Origin: Coriobacteriia bacterium
GTDB lineage: Bacteria; Actinomycetota; Coriobacteriia; WRKU01; WQUG01
DNA: 6,879 nucleotides
Reading direction: 5' to 3'
Assembly (NCBI GenBank): GCA_009779395.1
Contig: WREJ01000061.1
Coordinates: 1 to 6,879, forward strand
Part shown: positions 5,665-6,879 of the stretch, piece by piece
How the letters are laid out: each line of letters begins with the position of its first letter
Numbering within the stretch: the first letter of the stretch is position 1
Notes under the pieces: generated by a model
What the model saw: the letters and a program-made list of their open reading frames with translations, nothing else
Databases searched by the model: none
Told to the model about the DNA's origin: nothing
Program-made: the position numbers and the translations under genes

Positions 5665-6645
5665 ATGTCGCGGCATATACTGCAGGTCCGTGCACGTCAC
5701 GCCCGCTATGTGGCGCACAAAACCAAAAAACACCCCCTGTTTAGTTCGCTGGCACCGGCACTGGCACTGCTGTTTATTGCACTGGTCTGGGGCTCTACCT
5801 TTGTCTTGATGGCTGATGCCATTGCACTCTACCCTATGTATGCCTTTCTTGCTATTCGTTTTGGTATTGCAGCTGTCGTCCTTGCATTGCTGCGCCCCGA
5901 GGTCTTTCGCAAACTGACGCCAGCAAACCTTAAGCTGGGTCTGATGGCAAGCGTGTTTTTGGCGCTGGGCTATATTTTGCAGACGGCAAGTCTGCTGCCT
6001 GCCGACCAAGGTGGTACAACACCGGCGCGCTCTGCTTTTCTGACGGGAGTCTATGTCATTTTGGTGCCCATTGCACAGTCGGCTCTGCGCAAAAAGCTGC
6101 CTGACTGGGGGGTGCGCATTGGTGTGGTCTTTGCGATTGCTGGCCTTTGGGCACTGTCGGGTCTGAACCTAAGCACCGGTGGTCTGGCTGACTGGGTGTT
6201 GGGCGACACGCTGGTACTGTTGGCATCTTTTTCGTACACGGCGCACATGATACTACTCAGCTTTACTAAAGAGGAGCATTCGACCACCACTCTTGCTGTT
6301 ATTCAGCTGGCGGTTGTTGCTGTGGTATCAGCTGCTGGTTCGCTACTGACGGGCGAGGCAGCAGGTCTGCCACAGGGACAAACGGTCTGGCTGGCGATTG
6401 CCGTGACCAGTATTTTAGGGTCCTCGCTTGCTTTTGTTGTGCAAACCTGGGCGCAGCGTATTTTGCCCCCAGCACGGGTTGCACTGATTTTAGTACTCGA
6501 GCCTGTTTTTGGCGGCATATTTGGCTGGTCAGCAGCAGGAGCTGTTCCACCCCGCGAGTTTTTTGGCGCAGCTTTGTTGATATTAGGCATGATTTCAGCC
6601 GAGATAATCGCTCAGAGCACACCAGGCACGCGATCTCCGCACTAA
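5665..6645 (+). CDS. EamA/DMT-superfamily transporter, substrate unknown
   Basis: The 326-residue product is a membrane protein with about ten hydrophobic segments arranged as two EamA repeats, typical of the drug/metabolite transporter superfamily. Repeat one has the LVWGSTFVLM signature near 40-49 and FLAIRFGIAAVVLALL near 61-76; later segments lie near 90-110, 123-142, 150-168, 180-202, 208-229, 241-263, 270-291 and 298-317. Repeat two includes LILVLEPVFGGIFGW, a common EamA-family stretch. Substrates in this family range from amino acids to nucleotides and drugs and cannot be told from sequence. The N-terminus before the first membrane segment is unusually basic, with about a dozen Arg, Lys or His among the first 24 residues. 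The gene starts 6 bases after rsfS and lacks a clear ribosome-binding site, so it may depend on re-initiation. A GTG at 5710 is a possible later start with no better site. Confidence 0.9.
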   Translation: MSRHILQVRARHARYVAHKTKKHPLFSSLAPALALLFIALVWGSTFVLMADAIALYPMYAFLAIRFGIAAVVLALLRPEVFRKLTPANLKLGLMASVFLALGYILQTASLLPADQGGTTPARSAFLTGVYVILVPIAQSALRKKLPDWGVRIGVVFAIAGLWALSGLNLSTGGLADWVLGDTLVLLASFSYTAHMILLSFTKEEHSTTTLAVIQLAVVAVVSAAGSLLTGEAAGLPQGQTVWLAIAVTSILGSSLAFVVQTWAQRILPPARVALILVLEPVFGGIFGWSAAGAVPPREFFGAALLILGMISAEIIAQSTPGTRSPH

Positions 6646-6651
6646 AATTCT

Positions 6652-6697
6652 GATAAAAAGTATGTGCCTACCTCCAGAGCTTCCGTACTTTTTTATC
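6652..6697 (+). terminator. Terminator-like hairpin after the transporter gene
   Basis: GATAAAAAGTA (6652-6662) pairs with TACTTTTTTATC (6686-6697), 11 pairs with one bulged T, around a 23-base loop. It lies 7 bases after the transporter stop. Because the stem is A/T-rich and the T run is inside it, the structure is weaker than a classical GC stem but could work in both directions. It is the likely end of the nadD-transporter transcript. Confidence 0.5.
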
Positions 6698-6743
6698 TGC
6701 AAATTGTGCTGAACAGCCCCATTTTCACCCAATCATGAGCATT

Positions 6744-6773
6744 CTGAGGAAGTACGTCCCTAGCTGCTACAAT
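6744..6773 (+). promoter_or_regulatory. Candidate promoter for the next gene
   Basis: TACAAT (6768-6773) is a five-of-six match to the -10 consensus. A weak -35, CTGAGG (6744-6749), lies 18 bases upstream and shares only the TGA core. Predicted transcription starts near 6780, leaving a leader of about 85 bases before the ATG at 6865. The -10 is fair and the -35 poor, so an activator or another sigma factor may be involved. Confidence 0.35.
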
Positions 6774-6774
6774 T

Positions 6775-6812
6775 TTTCACCTACACCAGCGATGGTGCTT
6801 TTATGCGTGAAA
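6775..6812 (+). other. Nested hairpin in the leader of the next gene
   Basis: An inner hairpin pairs CACCA (6784-6788) with TGGTG (6793-6797) across a GCGA loop, a stable GNRA tetraloop, and is followed by CTTTT. It is enclosed by an outer 6-bp stem, TTTCAC (6775-6780) with GTGAAA (6807-6812). If transcription starts near 6780 the outer stem would be lost from that RNA and the inner hairpin would sit at its 5' end, where it could stabilise the message or act as a weak attenuator. Upstream of it, 6698-6743 shows no gene or RNA family that I recognise. Confidence 0.35.
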
Positions 6813-6864
6813 TAACTGTTACAGACAGATGATATTTGCTACTTAAGATGAAGTGAGGATACTC

Positions 6865-6879
6865 ATGACCGCCAGAATT
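6865..6879 (+). CDS. Start of a further gene (five codons, cut by window end)
   Basis: An ATG at 6865 is preceded by GAGG (6855-6858) with 6 bases of spacing, a good ribosome-binding site, and reads MTARI to the window edge. The long upstream gap with promoter-like and hairpin sequences fits the beginning of a new transcription unit. Five residues are too few to name a product. Confidence 0.5.

Overview
The window looks like a housekeeping locus from an actinobacterium, most likely a member of Coriobacteriia of intermediate GC content. The evidence is the gene order rpmA-obg-proB-proA-nadD-yqeK-rsfS, the actinobacterial-type Obg with a C-terminal OCT domain, and frequent GTG starts with good Shine-Dalgarno sites. 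The lineage is inferred from layout and protein character, not from a database match. All genes lie on the + strand. No tRNA, rRNA, CRISPR array, transposase or phage gene is visible.

Layout. Positions 1-255 hold the ribosomal protein L27 gene (rpmA), missing only its first few codons and closed by an intrinsic terminator at 292-320. A 92-base leader with two unused ribosome-binding-like sequences precedes obg (413-1750), the 50S-assembly GTPase. obg overlaps proB (1740-2609, glutamate 5-kinase without a PUA domain) by 11 bases. proA (2662-3936, gamma-glutamyl phosphate reductase) follows after a short gap carrying three 12-base tandem repeats. The proA-nadD gap is almost wholly a 104-base imperfect inverted repeat (3932-4035) that also contains a good sigma70-type promoter. 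Next come nadD (4051-4656), yqeK (4628-5248) and rsfS (5245-5658), joined by overlaps of 29 and 4 bases, and an EamA/DMT-family transporter (5665-6645) six bases later. After a terminator-like hairpin (6652-6697), a 219-base gap holds a candidate promoter and a small folded leader before the start of another gene at 6865, of which five codons are visible.

Function. obg, rpmA and rsfS serve the large ribosomal subunit: a structural protein, an assembly GTPase, and a silencing factor that blocks subunit joining. proB and proA carry out the first two steps from glutamate to proline. nadD makes nicotinate adenine dinucleotide for NAD synthesis, and yqeK probably hydrolyses Ap4A. The stringent response and nutrient supply could link them, but that is inference.

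No plainly new biological system is visible. The most interesting signals are non-coding: the proA-nadD inverted repeat with its embedded promoter, the rpmA terminator whose loop is complementary to an upstream segment, and the folded leader at the right end.
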